32,489 nt of DNA from an uncultured Opitutia bacterium (GTDB lineage: Bacteria; Verrucomicrobiota; Verrucomicrobiia; Opitutales; Opitutaceae). The stretch is taken from assembly GCA_903940425.1 (NCBI GenBank), contig CAJAKX010000136.1, positions 1 to 32,489 of the forward strand. Reading direction: 5' to 3'. This document shows, piece after piece, positions 1 through 9,382 of this stretch. Position numbers and translations under genes: made by a program. The notes below the pieces were generated by a model. It saw only the letters and a list, made by a program, of their open reading frames with translations. It had not been told where the DNA came from and made no database searches. Every line of letters starts with the position of its first letter. The first letter of the stretch is position 1.

Positions 1-2634
1 CAGTGGGTGACGCATCACGCCAAGCGCGAATTCACCACGTGGCCCATCGCCACCCAGCCCTACGGGGGCGTGAACTGGGACCAGGTCGACGTGAGCTGGT
101 ATAAGAACCACCCGAGCGCCAACTCGATGTTCGCCTGGAACTACACCGACGACTTCTACGCCGGCTACGATCACGGCAGGCAGGCCGGCGTCATGAGCGT
201 CGCCGACCACCATGTCGTGCCCGGCAAGAAATTCTGGACCTGGGGCAACGGTCCGCGCGGCCGGATGTGGGACGACATCCTCACCGACACCGACGGCCCC
301 TACATCGAGTTGATGGTCGGCGCGTATTCCGACAACCAGCCCGACTATTCGTGGCTGCAGCCGTTCGAGACGCGCGCCTTCACGATGAATTGGTATCCCT
401 TCCGCGACATCGGCGGCGTGAAGAACGCCAACCTCGAAGCGGCCGTGAATCTCGAAGTGAACGACGGCAATGCAAAGTTCGGCTTCTGCACGACGAAGGA
501 ATTCCCCGCCGCCATCGCGCGGCTCCAGGCCGGGGACAGGGTCCTCCTCGAAGAGCCCATCGCGATCAATCCCGGCAGGCCCTACACGAAACAAGTCGCC
601 GTGCCCGCCGGCGTCGACGCGCACGAGGTGCGCGCTTCGCTCTGGGCCGGTGGCCGCGAGGTGATCGCGTATGCGCCCCTCCGGCTGAAACCGGTGCCGC
701 AGCCCGCCGTCGTCGTCCCGCCGCCGGCGCCGAAGGAATTCACCACCACCGAGGAGCTTTATCTCGCCGGCCTGCGGATCGATCAGTTCCACAATCCGAC
801 GCTCGACGCCGATCCGTACTGGGAGGAGGCACTACGCCGCGATCCCGGCGACACCGAGGCGCACACGGGCTTGGGCCGGCTCGATCTGCGCCGCGCGAAG
901 TTTGCGTCGGCCGAGCAGCATTTCCGCGCCGCGCTCGAACGGCTGATGGCGAAATACACCGCGCCGAAGAACGCCGAACCCCTGTACTATCTCGGCGTTG
1001 CCCTCAAGGCGCAGGGCAAAACCGACGAGGCCTTCGACGTCTTCTACCAGGCCGCGTGGAGCCAGGAATGGAAATCGCCCTGCTATTTCGCACTCGCGGA
1101 AATCGCGGCGGCGCGCGGCGACTTCGCCGCCGCGCTGAAATTCGCCGACCGTTCGCTCGACGCCAACGCGCTCAACGTCCGCGCCTACGGTCTCAAGTCC
1201 GCCATACTCCGTCACCTCGATCGCACGCCGGACGCGCGCGACGTGCTGGCGCTCGCCGCCGCGAAGACCGATCCGCTCGACGTCCGGCTGATGGCCGAGC
1301 AGTGGCTCGCGGGCAAGGCCGCCGCCGCCGGCAAGACGCTCTTCGCCACGCTCAACGACCACCCCGCCACCGCGCAGGAAATCGCGGCGGAGTTCGCCAA
1401 CGCCGGTCTCTGGCGCGACGGGGCGGACGTCCTCGCGGCGTCGATTGCCGCGGCCTCCGACCCGGCGAAAGGCTCGCCGATGGTGTATTACTATCTCGGC
1501 GACTTCGCGGAAAAACTCGGCGACACCGCCAAGGCCGCCGCATATCGCCGCACCGCGATGCAGCAATCACCGGAATATGTGTTCCCGTTCCAATCCGAAC
1601 TCATTCCGGTCCTTCGCCGCGCGATGGCGGCGAATCCCGCCGACAGCTGCGCGCCCTACTATCTCGGCAACCTGCTTTTCGACTGGCAACCCGCCGAGGC
1701 GGTCGCGCTCTGGGAAAAGTCGGTTGCGCTCGACCCGACGTTTCCGATCGCGTGGCGCAACCTCGCAATCGCGTGGTCACATCAGGGCGGCGATGAGGCG
1801 CGCGCCAGGGCCATTGCCGCGCTGGAGAAAGCCGTGGCGCTGAGCGACGCCTATCCGACGCATTTCGCCGAGCTCGATGCCCTCTACCGGATGTCGGGCA
1901 CGCCAGTGGAAAAACGCCTCGCGCTGCTCGAAAAGCACCAGGAGGCCGTCGCCAAAAAGGACGAGGCGATCGCCAGTTTGATCAGCCTCAAGACTTTCAC
2001 CGGGAAACCGGATGAGGCGATCGCATTGTTGCAGGGCCGGACCTTCAGTATCTGGGAGGGCGGCAATCGCTTCGACACCGGCGACGCGTGGACAGACGCG
2101 CATCTGGTGCGCGGCTTGCAGCGCCTCGGCGCCAAAAACTATCGCGATGCGCTGGCCGATTTCGACGTGGCGTTGACCCCGCCGGCAAACCTGCGCGCGA
2201 ACGAGCGCGGCACTGCGCGCCGGGTGGAAATCGCCTACTGGACCGGCTGCGCGCACGAAGCACTCGGCCACACCGACCAGGCGCGCCAGTCCTGGAATGA
2301 GGCAGTAGCGGCGACCGGACCCGAAGGCGGGCGGGGTGCGGGACGTGACCGGAGCAACCAGCTTTCCGCGCAGAGCGTGCAACGTTATTATCAGGCTCGC
2401 GCGCAACAAAAGCTCGGCCGCGCGGAGGCGGCGGCGGGGGCGTTCCGCCAATTGGTCACCGCGGGCCTGGAGGCCTTGAATGAGTCCACCGACGCCGCAA
2501 CGGCGCGCTACGTCGCCGGCCTCGGCTACGCGGGACTTGGCGACAAGGAGAAGGCGCGCGTCGAACTGACCGCCGTGCTTGCCGCCGTGCCTGACCACCT
2601 CGGAGCCAAGCTGGCGTTGGGGAACCTGCCATGA
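1..2634 (+). CDS. DUF5107 domain protein with TPR repeats, 5' end outside window
   Basis: The frame is open from base 1, so the true start lies upstream; the GTG at position 7 is probably internal. 877 residues are visible. Residues 1 to about 240 look like the tail of a DUF5107 domain: aromatic-rich beta segments such as FAWNYTDDFYAGYDHG and the typical stretch around TMNWYPFRDIGGV. A Pro-rich linker (PQPAVVVPPPAPKEF) follows, then roughly 600 residues of Ala/Leu-rich helical pairs with TPR signatures (AEPLYYLGVALKAQGKTDEA, APYYLGNLL, TARYVAGLGYAGLGDKEKAR). DUF5107 proteins commonly sit beside glycoside hydrolases, and here the gene opens a same-strand glycosidase cluster, with 92 bp to the GH31 gene. 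The biochemical role is not established; a carbohydrate-linked function is inferred from context. Export cannot be judged because the N-terminus is missing. Confidence 0.85.
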   Translation, partial: QWVTHHAKREFTTWPIATQPYGGVNWDQVDVSWYKNHPSANSMFAWNYTDDFYAGYDHGRQAGVMSVADHHVVPGKKFWTWGNGPRGRMWDDILTDTDGPYIELMVGAYSDNQPDYSWLQPFETRAFTMNWYPFRDIGGVKNANLEAAVNLEVNDGNAKFGFCTTKEFPAAIARLQAGDRVLLEEPIAINPGRPYTKQVAVPAGVDAHEVRASLWAGGREVIAYAPLRLKPVPQPAVVVPPPAPKEFTTTEELYLAGLRIDQFHNPTLDADPYWEEALRRDPGDTEAHTGLGRLDLRRAKFASAEQHFRAALERLMAKYTAPKNAEPLYYLGVALKAQGKTDEAFDVFYQAAWSQEWKSPCYFALAEIAAARGDFAAALKFADRSLDANALNVRAYGLKSAILRHLDRTPDARDVLALAAAKTDPLDVRLMAEQWLAGKAAAAGKTLFATLNDHPATAQEIAAEFANAGLWRDGADVLAASIAAASDPAKGSPMVYYYLGDFAEKLGDTAKAAAYRRTAMQQSPEYVFPFQSELIPVLRRAMAANPADSCAPYYLGNLLFDWQPAEAVALWEKSVALDPTFPIAWRNLAIAWSHQGGDEARARAIAALEKAVALSDAYPTHFAELDALYRMSGTPVEKRLALLEKHQEAVAKKDEAIASLISLKTFTGKPDEAIALLQGRTFSIWEGGNRFDTGDAWTDAHLVRGLQRLGAKNYRDALADFDVALTPPANLRANERGTARRVEIAYWTGCAHEALGHTDQARQSWNEAVAATGPEGGRGAGRDRSNQLSAQSVQRYYQARAQQKLGRAEAAAGAFRQLVTAGLEALNESTDAATARYVAGLGYAGLGDKEKARVELTAVLAAVPDHLGAKLALGNLP

Positions 2635-2726
2635 CTTTGGAGTCCAGCAGCTCGTGAGAACACCGTTCTCGCGCCACGACCAATCCGCATGAAATCCTGC
2701 TCTAAACTTCGCCTCTGCCTTTATCC

Positions 2727-4943
2727 ATGCACATGAATTCGTCCGCAGTTGCCACCGCCGTCCGATGGGGCGCCTTGTCCGCCTGCTGGCTCGGCGCGCT
2801 GCTCATTTCCGTACCCGCGGGAGCGGCGGAAACCGCCCTTACGCCGAAGTGGGAACCGGTCGCGCCCGGAGTGTGGAAAGCCACGATCGGTTCGCCCGAA
2901 GATCTCACGCTGCTGAGCGCCGCCGGCCAGGCACCCCAGCTGGCGGCGCTGGCCGGGATGCCCGCAGCGGCGTTTCCCTTCGCCGCCGCGGAAATCGAAG
3001 CGCGTCCGCAGGCGCGGCGCACCGCCCTGCGGTTTCCGTTGGGACTCGACGAAGACATCTACGGCCTCGGCGTGGATTTCAAGTCACTGCGCCGGACGGG
3101 CTCGGTGTTTCAGCTGCATGTCGATCACTGGAGCGGCCGCACCGGGCGCACCCACGCGCCGGTGCCGCTCTACATTTCCACGCGCGGCTACGGAGTGTTG
3201 ATCGACTCGTCGCGGTACGTGAACTTCAGCGTCGGCTTGGGCGTGCGCCTCGCGGCGAAGGACAAACCTCCGGTGGTGGACCGCACCACGGGCGGGCCGG
3301 CGTGGAGCTCGTTGCCGCGTTCCGATTCGGTCGAGGTCTCGGTGCCGGCCGGCGGCGTGGTCGTGTACGTCTTCGCCGGACCGACGCCGCTCGACGCCGT
3401 GCGCCGGTACAATCTTTTTTGCGGAGGGGGCGCGCTTCCGCCGAAATGGGGGCTCGGCTTTCTGACCCGCACCCCCATCGGCTATTCGGCGCAGGAAGCG
3501 CTGGCCGAGGTGGATGAGTTTCGTCAGCGCGGGATACCGCTCGACATGCTGGGACTCGAGCCGGGCTGGCATGACCAGGCCTATCCGTGCTCGTTCGAGT
3601 GGGACCAGAACCGCTTTCCGGACCCCGCCGGTTTTCTCGCCGGACTCGAGAAACGCCACGTGCGCGCAAACCTCTGGTTCAACCCCTACATTTCACCCAC
3701 GGCGCCGCTGTACGCGCAGTTGCGGCCCTACGCGGGTTCGCATCTCGTCTGGAACGGCATCGTGCCCGACTACTCGCTGCCGCAGGCGCGGGAGATTTTT
3801 GCGGGTCACCTCCTGAAGAAAATCGTGGGTGTGAACCCGGCGGCGCTGGGCGGTTTCAAGATCGATGAGGTCGATGGCGGCGATCAGTGGTTGTGGCCGG
3901 ACCACGCCTCGTTCCCCTCGGGTCACGACGGCGAACAACTCCGGCAGACGTATGGCCTGCTCCTGCAGCGCACGTTGATGGAGGTCTTCCGCGGGCTAAA
4001 CCGTCGCACGTTCGGCCAGGTTCGCGGGACGAATGCGGGCGCCTCCCCGTTTCCGTTCGTCATCTACAACGACAACTACGATTTCAACGAGTACATCACC
4101 GCCGTCGCCAACACGTCTTTCGCGGGAGTGCTCTGGTCTCCGGAGGTGCGCGGCGGCACGGGTGAGGATATGCTGCGGCGCGTGCAGGCCGTGTGTTTCT
4201 CGCCGCTCGCCTTGTTCAACGGCTGGGCGACGAACACCAAACTCTGGACGCACGCCGACGTCGCCGGACAGATCCGCGACGTCATCATGCTGCGCCAGCG
4301 CCTGCTGCCCTACTGGTATACGACGTTTGCCCAGTATCACTATCAGGGAACGCCGGTCATCCGCGCCATGCCGCTGATCGCCGGGTTCAAGGCGCCCGCG
4401 GCAAACCCGGAGCCCGGCAAACTCGACGCCACCGCGAACCCGTATGCGATCGGCAAGGTCGTCGAAGCGAAGGATCAGTATCTCGTCGGCGATGTGCTCC
4501 TCGTCGCGCCGATCGCCCCGGGTGTCGCTTCACGGAAGGTGACACTGCCGCCCGGCCGGTGGTATGATTTTTATACGGGAAAACCCGCGGGAGAAAACGA
4601 GACCATCGACGTGTCGCCGCCGCTCTCGCAAATTCCGCTGTTCGTGAAGGACGGCGGGCTCATCCCGCTCACGAACGAACGCCAATGGGCCCCGGGCCGC
4701 GAAGAGGCCGTGCCGTTGGAGGTCCGCCACTACGGGGAAAGTCCGGGTGAGCTTTCGCTCTACGACGACGACGGCGAAACCTTCGACTACGAACGCGGGG
4801 AGTGTTCCTGGACGAAGCTGCGGGCCGCGAAAGACGCGACCGGCGCGTGGCAGGGTGAAGTGACGGCTGAAAAGGACGCGCGGCCCTGGCGCTATTCGGC
4901 CGTGACGTGGCGTTTCATGACCACCCCGGAGGCGTCGCGTTGA
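2727..4943 (+). CDS. GH31 family glycoside hydrolase (alpha-glycosidase), secreted
   Basis: 738 residues. The N-terminus has a signal-peptide-like segment (hydrophobic ALSACWLGALLISVPAGAA), so the enzyme should act in the periplasm or outside. An N-terminal beta domain (about 40-230) leads into a TIM barrel. GFKIDEVDGGD carries the expected nucleophile, Asp380. LWSPEVRGG (Glu473) lies where many GH31 enzymes have a GDN-type acid/base motif, so the acid/base residue is uncertain. The C-terminal beta domains include VGDVLLVAPI and LYDDDGETFDYERG, typical of GH31. GH31 members hydrolyse alpha-glucosides, alpha-xylosides, alpha-galactosides or alpha-GalNAc; substrate cannot be read from sequence. 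A second in-frame ATG at 2733 is an equally good start. The gene lies 92 bp after the DUF5107 gene and 90 bp before the fucosidase gene. Confidence 0.9.
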   Translation: MHMNSSAVATAVRWGALSACWLGALLISVPAGAAETALTPKWEPVAPGVWKATIGSPEDLTLLSAAGQAPQLAALAGMPAAAFPFAAAEIEARPQARRTALRFPLGLDEDIYGLGVDFKSLRRTGSVFQLHVDHWSGRTGRTHAPVPLYISTRGYGVLIDSSRYVNFSVGLGVRLAAKDKPPVVDRTTGGPAWSSLPRSDSVEVSVPAGGVVVYVFAGPTPLDAVRRYNLFCGGGALPPKWGLGFLTRTPIGYSAQEALAEVDEFRQRGIPLDMLGLEPGWHDQAYPCSFEWDQNRFPDPAGFLAGLEKRHVRANLWFNPYISPTAPLYAQLRPYAGSHLVWNGIVPDYSLPQAREIFAGHLLKKIVGVNPAALGGFKIDEVDGGDQWLWPDHASFPSGHDGEQLRQTYGLLLQRTLMEVFRGLNRRTFGQVRGTNAGASPFPFVIYNDNYDFNEYITAVANTSFAGVLWSPEVRGGTGEDMLRRVQAVCFSPLALFNGWATNTKLWTHADVAGQIRDVIMLRQRLLPYWYTTFAQYHYQGTPVIRAMPLIAGFKAPAANPEPGKLDATANPYAIGKVVEAKDQYLVGDVLLVAPIAPGVASRKVTLPPGRWYDFYTGKPAGENETIDVSPPLSQIPLFVKDGGLIPLTNERQWAPGREEAVPLEVRHYGESPGELSLYDDDGETFDYERGECSWTKLRAAKDATGAWQGEVTAEKDARPWRYSAVTWRFMTTPEASR

Positions 4944-5033
4944 CCTCACGCCGGGCGGCTTGGCCACGGTTGAACCGAAAACCCGTTGACGGTGGAGTGC
5001 GGGTGAAGGTATTCCATCCATAACCCTTGCCCC

Positions 5034-6509
5034 ATGCGTTCAAGACTCCTCGTCTTGGTTCTTCTGATGGTTCATTTGGCACGCGGTTTTGCCGCGGATA
5101 CTCCGGCGGCCACGCAGGTCCCCGCCAACCGAATGGCGCCGCCGGCAGCCGGACTGCCTTCCCTTCCTGCCGTCGTCCGGAACGAGACGCCGGAACAACA
5201 GGAGGCGCGCCTGAAATGGTTTCGCGAGGCGCGCTTCGGTTTGTTCATCCACTGGGGCGTTTACGCCGTGCCCGCCGGATTCTGGCAGGGAAAGCCCGTC
5301 AGCGCCGAGTGGATCATGAATCGCGGCAAGATTCCCGTGGCTGACTACAAGGCGTTCGCGAAGAACTTCACCGCGGCGAAATATGACCCGCAGGCGTGGG
5401 CCCAACTCGCCGCCGACGCGGGCATCAAATACGTCGTCATCACCGCGAAGCACCACGAAGGATTCGCGCTTTTTGATTCCGCCTATTCCGACTGGAACGC
5501 GGTGAAGGCCTCGGGTGCCAAACGCGATCTGCTGCAACCGCTCGCCGACGCCGTTCGCGCCAAAGGAATCAAATTCGGCACCTACTACTCGCAGTCCCAA
5601 GACTGGGTGAATCTCGGCGGCGGCAAGGGCAACACGCAGCCGTGGGACGAGGAGCAGAAGAAGGGCTCGTTCGACGAGTATCTGGCGAAGATCTCGCTGC
5701 CGCAGGTCCGCGAGCTGCTGGACAAATACCACCCCGACATCCTCTGGTGGGACACCGAATACCAGATGACGCCCGAGCGTGCGCGTCCGTTCTTCGACCT
5801 GGTCACGTCTCATCCGAATTTGATCCACAACAGCCGCTTGGGCGGAGGGGTGCTCGGCGACTTCCGGACCTCGGAGCAGCGCATCCCGGCCAGCGCCATG
5901 CTGGGACGGGCCCTCGAAGTCAACATGACGATCAACCGGTCGTGGGGATACCGTTCGGACGACACGGATTGGAAGTCATCGCAGCAGCTCATTCGCAACT
6001 TGTCCGACATCACCAGCAAGGACGGCAACTATCTCCTGAATGTCGGACCGACGGCTGAGGGCGAAATCCCGGCGCCGGAAGTGGAGCGCCTGCTCGCGAT
6101 CGGCCGCTGGCTGAAAGTGAACGGCGAGGCGATCTATGCGACGCGGGGCGGTCCGTTTTCCGAGCCACTTCCTTGGGGCCGCACCACGCAGAAAGCGCGT
6201 CCCGGCGGTGGCACCATACTCTATGTTCACGTCTGGGAGTGGCCTGCCGACGGCAAGATTCTTCTGCCGGGGATCAAGCAAGCCGCGCGCTCGGGCCGTT
6301 TGTTGGCCGGGGGCCCGGCGGTCGCCTCGAGCGTCACCGCGGACGGGTTGGTCGTGTCGCTGCCGGCCTCAGCGCCCGATCCGGATGTGTCGGTGGCCGC
6401 GCTCGAATTTGACCATCCCATCCAAGTCGCGGACGCGGCGCCGTTGCCCGCCGACACGGGCGCCTCGGGCACGCTGGCCGACCCGAGCAAAACGCCGCCG
6501 CCGCATTGA
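5034..6509 (+). CDS. GH29 alpha-L-fucosidase, secreted
   Basis: 491 residues starting with a clear Sec signal peptide (MRSRLLVLVLLMVHLARGFA). GH29 signatures are in order: ARFGLFIHWGVYAVPAGFW near residue 65, YVVITAKHHEGFALFDS, then DILWWDTEY, whose Asp240 is the expected catalytic nucleophile, and ALEVNMTINRSWGY with Glu295 as a plausible acid/base. The NYLLNVGPTAEGEIP stretch is also characteristic. A C-terminal beta domain follows, then a short Pro-rich tail ending KTPPPH. GH29 enzymes release alpha-linked L-fucose with retention of configuration. In this setting the substrate could be fucosylated xyloglucan or RG-I/arabinogalactan side chains, or fucosylated host or algal glycans. The stop codon is 41 bp before the esterase gene, consistent with cotranscription. 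Confidence 0.93.
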   Translation: MRSRLLVLVLLMVHLARGFAADTPAATQVPANRMAPPAAGLPSLPAVVRNETPEQQEARLKWFREARFGLFIHWGVYAVPAGFWQGKPVSAEWIMNRGKIPVADYKAFAKNFTAAKYDPQAWAQLAADAGIKYVVITAKHHEGFALFDSAYSDWNAVKASGAKRDLLQPLADAVRAKGIKFGTYYSQSQDWVNLGGGKGNTQPWDEEQKKGSFDEYLAKISLPQVRELLDKYHPDILWWDTEYQMTPERARPFFDLVTSHPNLIHNSRLGGGVLGDFRTSEQRIPASAMLGRALEVNMTINRSWGYRSDDTDWKSSQQLIRNLSDITSKDGNYLLNVGPTAEGEIPAPEVERLLAIGRWLKVNGEAIYATRGGPFSEPLPWGRTTQKARPGGGTILYVHVWEWPADGKILLPGIKQAARSGRLLAGGPAVASSVTADGLVVSLPASAPDPDVSVAALEFDHPIQVADAAPLPADTGASGTLADPSKTPPPH

Positions 6510-6550
6510 ACCCGACCAGGTGCCCGCCGTCGTTCCGGAGACCACTAAAT

Positions 6551-7945
6551 ATGCAAAAGCAATCCTTGCCCCGCCGCACCTTTATCACCCCGTTTGCTGC
6601 GGTCTGCCTCCTGATGCTGAACGCGCAGGCATCGCTGGCCCAGCGACCAGAAGATCGGCCACTGCCGCCGCCGCTGCCGGTTCACGCTGAGTTCAAATTC
6701 GATTTTGGGCCGGGCAAAGCGCGCGACGGATACGTGCAAGTCTCCCCCGGGGAGATGTATTCCTCCGAGCGCGGCTACGGTTTCGACTTTGGCTCCAAGC
6801 CAATCGGGGTGGAGCGAGGCGGCGGCGATCCGCTGATCGATGGATTCATTACGGCCGACGAACCGCCGTTCTTCTTTTCCATCAAAGTGCCGGAAGGGAA
6901 TTATAGGATCACGGTCACCCTCGGCGACGCCGAGGGTGAATCGCGCACGACCATTCGCACGGAGGCGGCCCACCTGATGGCGCCGAACATTGTCACGGCG
7001 TCCGGGAAATTCGAAACGCGGACTTTCTATGCCAACGTGCGGCGGCCGCAGATTCCGCCGCCGCCGCGCAATGCGCCGGGAGGAACCGAAGTCCATATGT
7101 TCCTCGCCGGAGAAGCAGAGGCCCGGTGCTGGGACGAGAAACTCACCATCGAGTTCAACAACACGCGGCCCTGCCTCTGCACGATGGAGATCGTGAAAGA
7201 CGACGCGGTGCCGACGATCTTCGTCGCGGGCGACTCCACCGTCGGCGATCCGCGGCGCGGTCCCGGGGGAAACTGGCCGACGCAAATCTGTCAGTTCTTC
7301 AAACCGGAGGTCGTGGTCTGCAACAGCGCCGAAGGAGGGGAGACCAGCAAGAGCTTCGTCACCGGGCTCCGGCTGGACAAGGTTCTCAGCCAGATGAAAG
7401 CGGGGGACTTCTTCCTCGTTCAATTCGGTCACAACGACTCGAAGCCACAGTGGCCCCAGAGCTACACCGAGCCGGGCACGAGCTTCAACGCCTACCTGCG
7501 GGTGTTCATTGCCGAAGCCCGACGCCGCGGGGCCACGCTCATCCTGGTCACGCCGATGGAGCGGCGAGCCAATGGCGATTCCGTGGGTCCGTGGGCCCGC
7601 GCCATGCGCGAAGTCGCGGAGCAGGAAAAGGTCCCGCTCATCGACCAGTGGGCGATGAGCAAGGAGCTCTGGACGGCGATGGGGCCGAACGTGAATCAGG
7701 CGTTTGCCGACCAGACCCACCTGAGTGGCTACGGCGGATATCTGCTCTCCAAGCTCATCGTCGGAGGCATCAGAAAGAACATCCCGGCGCTTTCCCGTTT
7801 CGTCGTGGAGGACTTCAAGGAGATGGATCCGGCGCACCCCGAGCCCCCGCCAGAATACCTTCAGCAGTCGCCCGGTCCTGGCGTGCCACGGCGCGGACCG
7901 GGAGACGCGGGGACCGCGCCCGCGACGAGTAGCAAGACGCCGTGA
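6551..7945 (+). CDS. Rhamnogalacturonan acetylesterase-like SGNH hydrolase, secreted
   Basis: 464 residues from the ATG at 6551, chosen because GGAG lies 10 nt upstream and the product then begins with a signal peptide (MQKQSLPRRTFITPFAAVCL, cleavage near ASLAQ). Residues about 40-215 form a beta-rich, carbohydrate-binding-like module starting at AEFKFDFGPGKARDGY, as in other rhamnogalacturonan acetylesterases. The SGNH core follows: FVAGDSTVGD with nucleophile Ser229, a block with NSAEGGETSKSF, VQFGHNDSKP with Asn295, and DQTHLSGYGG supplying Asp387 and His390, so the full triad and oxyanion residues are present. It should remove acetyl esters from galacturonic acid in RG-I-like pectin, or from another acetylated glycan. 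The C-terminal 35 residues are Pro/Gly-rich and probably unstructured. Confidence 0.88.
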   Translation: MQKQSLPRRTFITPFAAVCLLMLNAQASLAQRPEDRPLPPPLPVHAEFKFDFGPGKARDGYVQVSPGEMYSSERGYGFDFGSKPIGVERGGGDPLIDGFITADEPPFFFSIKVPEGNYRITVTLGDAEGESRTTIRTEAAHLMAPNIVTASGKFETRTFYANVRRPQIPPPPRNAPGGTEVHMFLAGEAEARCWDEKLTIEFNNTRPCLCTMEIVKDDAVPTIFVAGDSTVGDPRRGPGGNWPTQICQFFKPEVVVCNSAEGGETSKSFVTGLRLDKVLSQMKAGDFFLVQFGHNDSKPQWPQSYTEPGTSFNAYLRVFIAEARRRGATLILVTPMERRANGDSVGPWARAMREVAEQEKVPLIDQWAMSKELWTAMGPNVNQAFADQTHLSGYGGYLLSKLIVGGIRKNIPALSRFVVEDFKEMDPAHPEPPPEYLQQSPGPGVPRRGPGDAGTAPATSSKTP

Positions 7946-7993
7946 GGACGGCTCGCGTTGGCGGACGGAGAATTACTCGCTGACCCCGCATGG

Positions 7994-8204
7994 TTATTTG
8001 TCCGCCGCCTCGATTACCACCACCCAGTCCTGACCCTGCGGTCTTTTCTCCAAGGTGAGGCTTTCGGGATTGGCGAAGCGCACCGCCGGTGTTTTGTTTT
8101 TTCCAATGGGGAAACCCTCCCCGTCAGAGCCACCAACTCCGGCTTCGACCAATTGCTTGGCTTGCCTCCGTTCTTTCGCTTGAATTTGCTCAATCCGCCT
8201 ATCT
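7994..8204 (-). pseudogene. Possible 3' remnant of an unidentified gene
   Basis: The 259-bp gap between the esterase and GH43 genes contains a minus-strand frame that reads like the tail of a protein. It has a charged helical stretch (RRIEQIQAKERRQAKQLVEA), then NKTPAVRFANPESLTLEKRP and QDWVVVIEAADK, ending in TAA. Third codon positions are mostly G/C, as in the surrounding genes. Upstream the frame runs antisense into the start of the GH43 gene, where it stops looking like protein, and no start codon suits a small gene. The best reading is a 3' fragment left after rearrangement. Chance coding in GC-rich DNA is the alternative. I recognise no family. Confidence 0.3.
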
Positions 8205-9206
8205 ATGAAGCTTCTCCAATATTCCCTGTGGTTGCTCCTCGGCAGCTCACTCGCCCCGGCCGTCGCGTCGGGCGGGAATCCGCTGGTCACGAACATCTTC
8301 ACCGCTGATCCCACCGGCCGGGTCTTTGGCGGGCGGCTTTATGTTTACACCTCGCACGACGAGCCGGCCGCCACCTACTGGGACATGGTGGACTGGCGCC
8401 TGCTCTCGACCACCGACCTGGCCACGTGGAAGGACCATGGCTCGATATTTCGCGTGAAGGACTTCGCGTGGGCGACGCGGTGGGCCTGGGCACCGGATTG
8501 CGTCCAGGCGAACGGCAGGTATTACCTCTTCCTGCCGGTCGATCGCACCAAGATCGGCGTCGCGGTTGGCGACAGTCCGGAAGGGCCGTTCAAGGATGCC
8601 ATTGGAAAGCCGCTGATCGACAACGCCGCGCTGCCGGATGCCGGACGGGAACCGATTGATCCCGCGGTGCTCTTGGATGACGACGGCCAGGCCTACCTGT
8701 ATTTCGGCTGCCGCAACCTCAGGATTGTGAAGCTGGACGCCTCGCTGACCAAACTTGCAGGCGCGCTGCAACCCGGCGTGGTGCTCGATGCGCAAGGGCG
8801 ACCGATCCCCGTTGCGGCGCCCGATACGCAACCCGTCCTGCCCGAGGGCTATGGCGAGGCGCCTTTCATTTTCAAACGAGCCGGGAAGTACTACCTCGTT
8901 TACTCGAACGGCTGGGCACCGGAATCCACGCAGGTCTATGCCATGGCCGATCGCCCGATGGGCCCGTTCACCTATGCCGGAAAAGTGATGGAGCACGCCG
9001 CTTCGGTCACGCAACACGGCTCCGTTGTCCAGTTCAAGGACAAGTGGTATGTCCTTTATCACACGAGCGAACTCTCGAATGGGAACGCCTTCCGCCGCTC
9101 CGTGTGCATCGATGAGTTGAGCTTCGACGCGAACGGCCGGATCAACACCGTCACCCCGACGAAGAACGGCCCGGTGCCCGCGGCCGCCGGCCTTGGTTCC
9201 CAGTAG
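8205..9206 (+). CDS. GH43 family glycoside hydrolase, secreted
   Basis: 333 residues with a Sec signal peptide (MKLLQYSLWLLLGSSLAPAV, cut near ASG). This is a single five-bladed beta-propeller of GH43 type. NIFTADPTGRVFGGRLYVYT holds Asp35, the likely general base. EPIDPAVLLDDDGQAYLYFG holds Asp152, the pKa modulator. EAPFIFKRAGKYYLVYS holds Glu218, the likely general acid. There is no additional C-terminal domain, so it is a minimal GH43. Family members act mostly on alpha-L-arabinofuranosides, beta-xylosides or beta-1,3-galactans by inversion; with GH51 and an RG-acetylesterase nearby, arabinan or arabinogalactan side chains are plausible. Its start abuts the antisense remnant described at 7994-8204. 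Confidence 0.9.
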   Translation: MKLLQYSLWLLLGSSLAPAVASGGNPLVTNIFTADPTGRVFGGRLYVYTSHDEPAATYWDMVDWRLLSTTDLATWKDHGSIFRVKDFAWATRWAWAPDCVQANGRYYLFLPVDRTKIGVAVGDSPEGPFKDAIGKPLIDNAALPDAGREPIDPAVLLDDDGQAYLYFGCRNLRIVKLDASLTKLAGALQPGVVLDAQGRPIPVAAPDTQPVLPEGYGEAPFIFKRAGKYYLVYSNGWAPESTQVYAMADRPMGPFTYAGKVMEHAASVTQHGSVVQFKDKWYVLYHTSELSNGNAFRRSVCIDELSFDANGRINTVTPTKNGPVPAAAGLGSQ

Positions 9207-9382
9207 CCGATGGTGCGAGAAGGCAGACGGATTTTCGCGCCCATCCCATGACGACAACCGCACCTGAACGCTGCGCAGGAGTGACAGGAGTGGCGGCGGT
9301 GTTTCCATGAGTTTGCGCCGCGGTTGGTTCAGAATTGCTACGAAGCACACCCCGCACCCAGCTTGTCCCGCCGGCAGAAGCC

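Noticed and set aside
6506-6550. TTG start 45 bp upstream for the RG-acetylesterase
   Set aside because: It overlaps the fucosidase stop and puts 15 residues ahead of a good signal peptide; ATG 6551 has GGAG upstream.
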